Assembly (NCBI GenBank): GCA_028280675.1
Contig: JANQLI010000048.1
Coordinates: 1-15,945 of the forward strand
Reading direction: 5' to 3'
DNA from: Alphaproteobacteria bacterium
GTDB lineage: Bacteria > Pseudomonadota > Alphaproteobacteria > SMXP01
Length of the DNA: 15,945 nucleotides
Position 1 is the first letter of the stretch. Every line of letters begins with the position of its first letter. The notes beneath the pieces were generated by a model. That model was not told the origin of the DNA, made no database searches, and saw nothing but the letters and a program-made list of their open reading frames with translations. The position numbers and the translations under genes are program-made. Positions 15,819-15,945 of the stretch are shown piece after piece.

Positions 15819-15945
15819 TAACACAACTTTGGATTCTTGAACGACCAAGGCGATGCAACGCTTCATGAGACGGGGTCATAGAAATACGCCATGGCGGAAC
15901 TTTTTGACGTCAGACTGGCAGCGCAATGAGTATGGTGTCGATGTT
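15819..15945. other. Downstream flank with a short open frame at the window edge
   Basis: No hairpin terminator is visible after DUF1838-D. A plus-strand frame opens at ATG 15853 (or 15865) and stays open for 31 codons to the window end (MQRFMRRGHRN...). AAGG ends only 2 nt before ATG 15853, too close for a good ribosome site. The stretch is too short to prove a gene, since an open run this length is common by chance. It could be the start of a further cluster gene. Confidence 0.25.

Overview
This 15.9 kb stretch comes from a Gram-negative proteobacterium. The evidence is two TonB-dependent outer-membrane receptors, an RND efflux pump with its periplasmic adaptor, and several exported periplasmic proteins. 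The receptor style, the membrane-anchored LytTR regulator, the DUF1838 proteins and a base composition that looks close to even GC all fit an aquatic alphaproteobacterium (Hyphomonadaceae/Maricaulales, Kordiimonadales or Sphingomonadales type). That placement is inference. No RNA gene, insertion sequence, phage gene or CRISPR array was seen.

Layout: (1) 1-1413, the C-terminal part of a TonB-dependent receptor, closed by a clear hairpin terminator. (2) 1542-6726 on the minus strand, a compact efflux operon read adaptor -> RND permease -> an ABC-type six-helix membrane protein with no ATPase domain. It is divergent from a TetR repressor (6820-7386). The 93-bp divergent promoter region holds a pair of identically built operator-like sites (AGACA-N4-TGTCT). 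(3) 7453-8424 on the minus strand, a membrane-anchored LytTR regulator, divergent from (4) an 8709-15818 plus-strand cluster: a second, complete TonB-dependent receptor, then two DUF1838 proteins, an exported alpha/beta hydrolase, and two more DUF1838 proteins. The 284-bp region between regulator and receptor has nested inverted repeats and several CATG motifs.

Inferred working model: the receptor imports an unidentified ligand into the periplasm. There the alpha/beta hydrolase and four mutually divergent DUF1838 proteins, all with twin-arginine N-termini, bind or convert it, and the LytTR membrane protein may control the cluster. Overlapping starts and stops tie DUF1838-A to B and the hydrolase to DUF1838-C, with the hydrolase only 4 nt behind B. 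DUF1838 has no established biochemical function, so this four-paralogue, hydrolase and receptor cluster is the best candidate here for an undescribed system. The efflux operon is more conventional, except for its NBD-less ABC membrane partner and the loss of the usual TM10 lysine in the RND pump.
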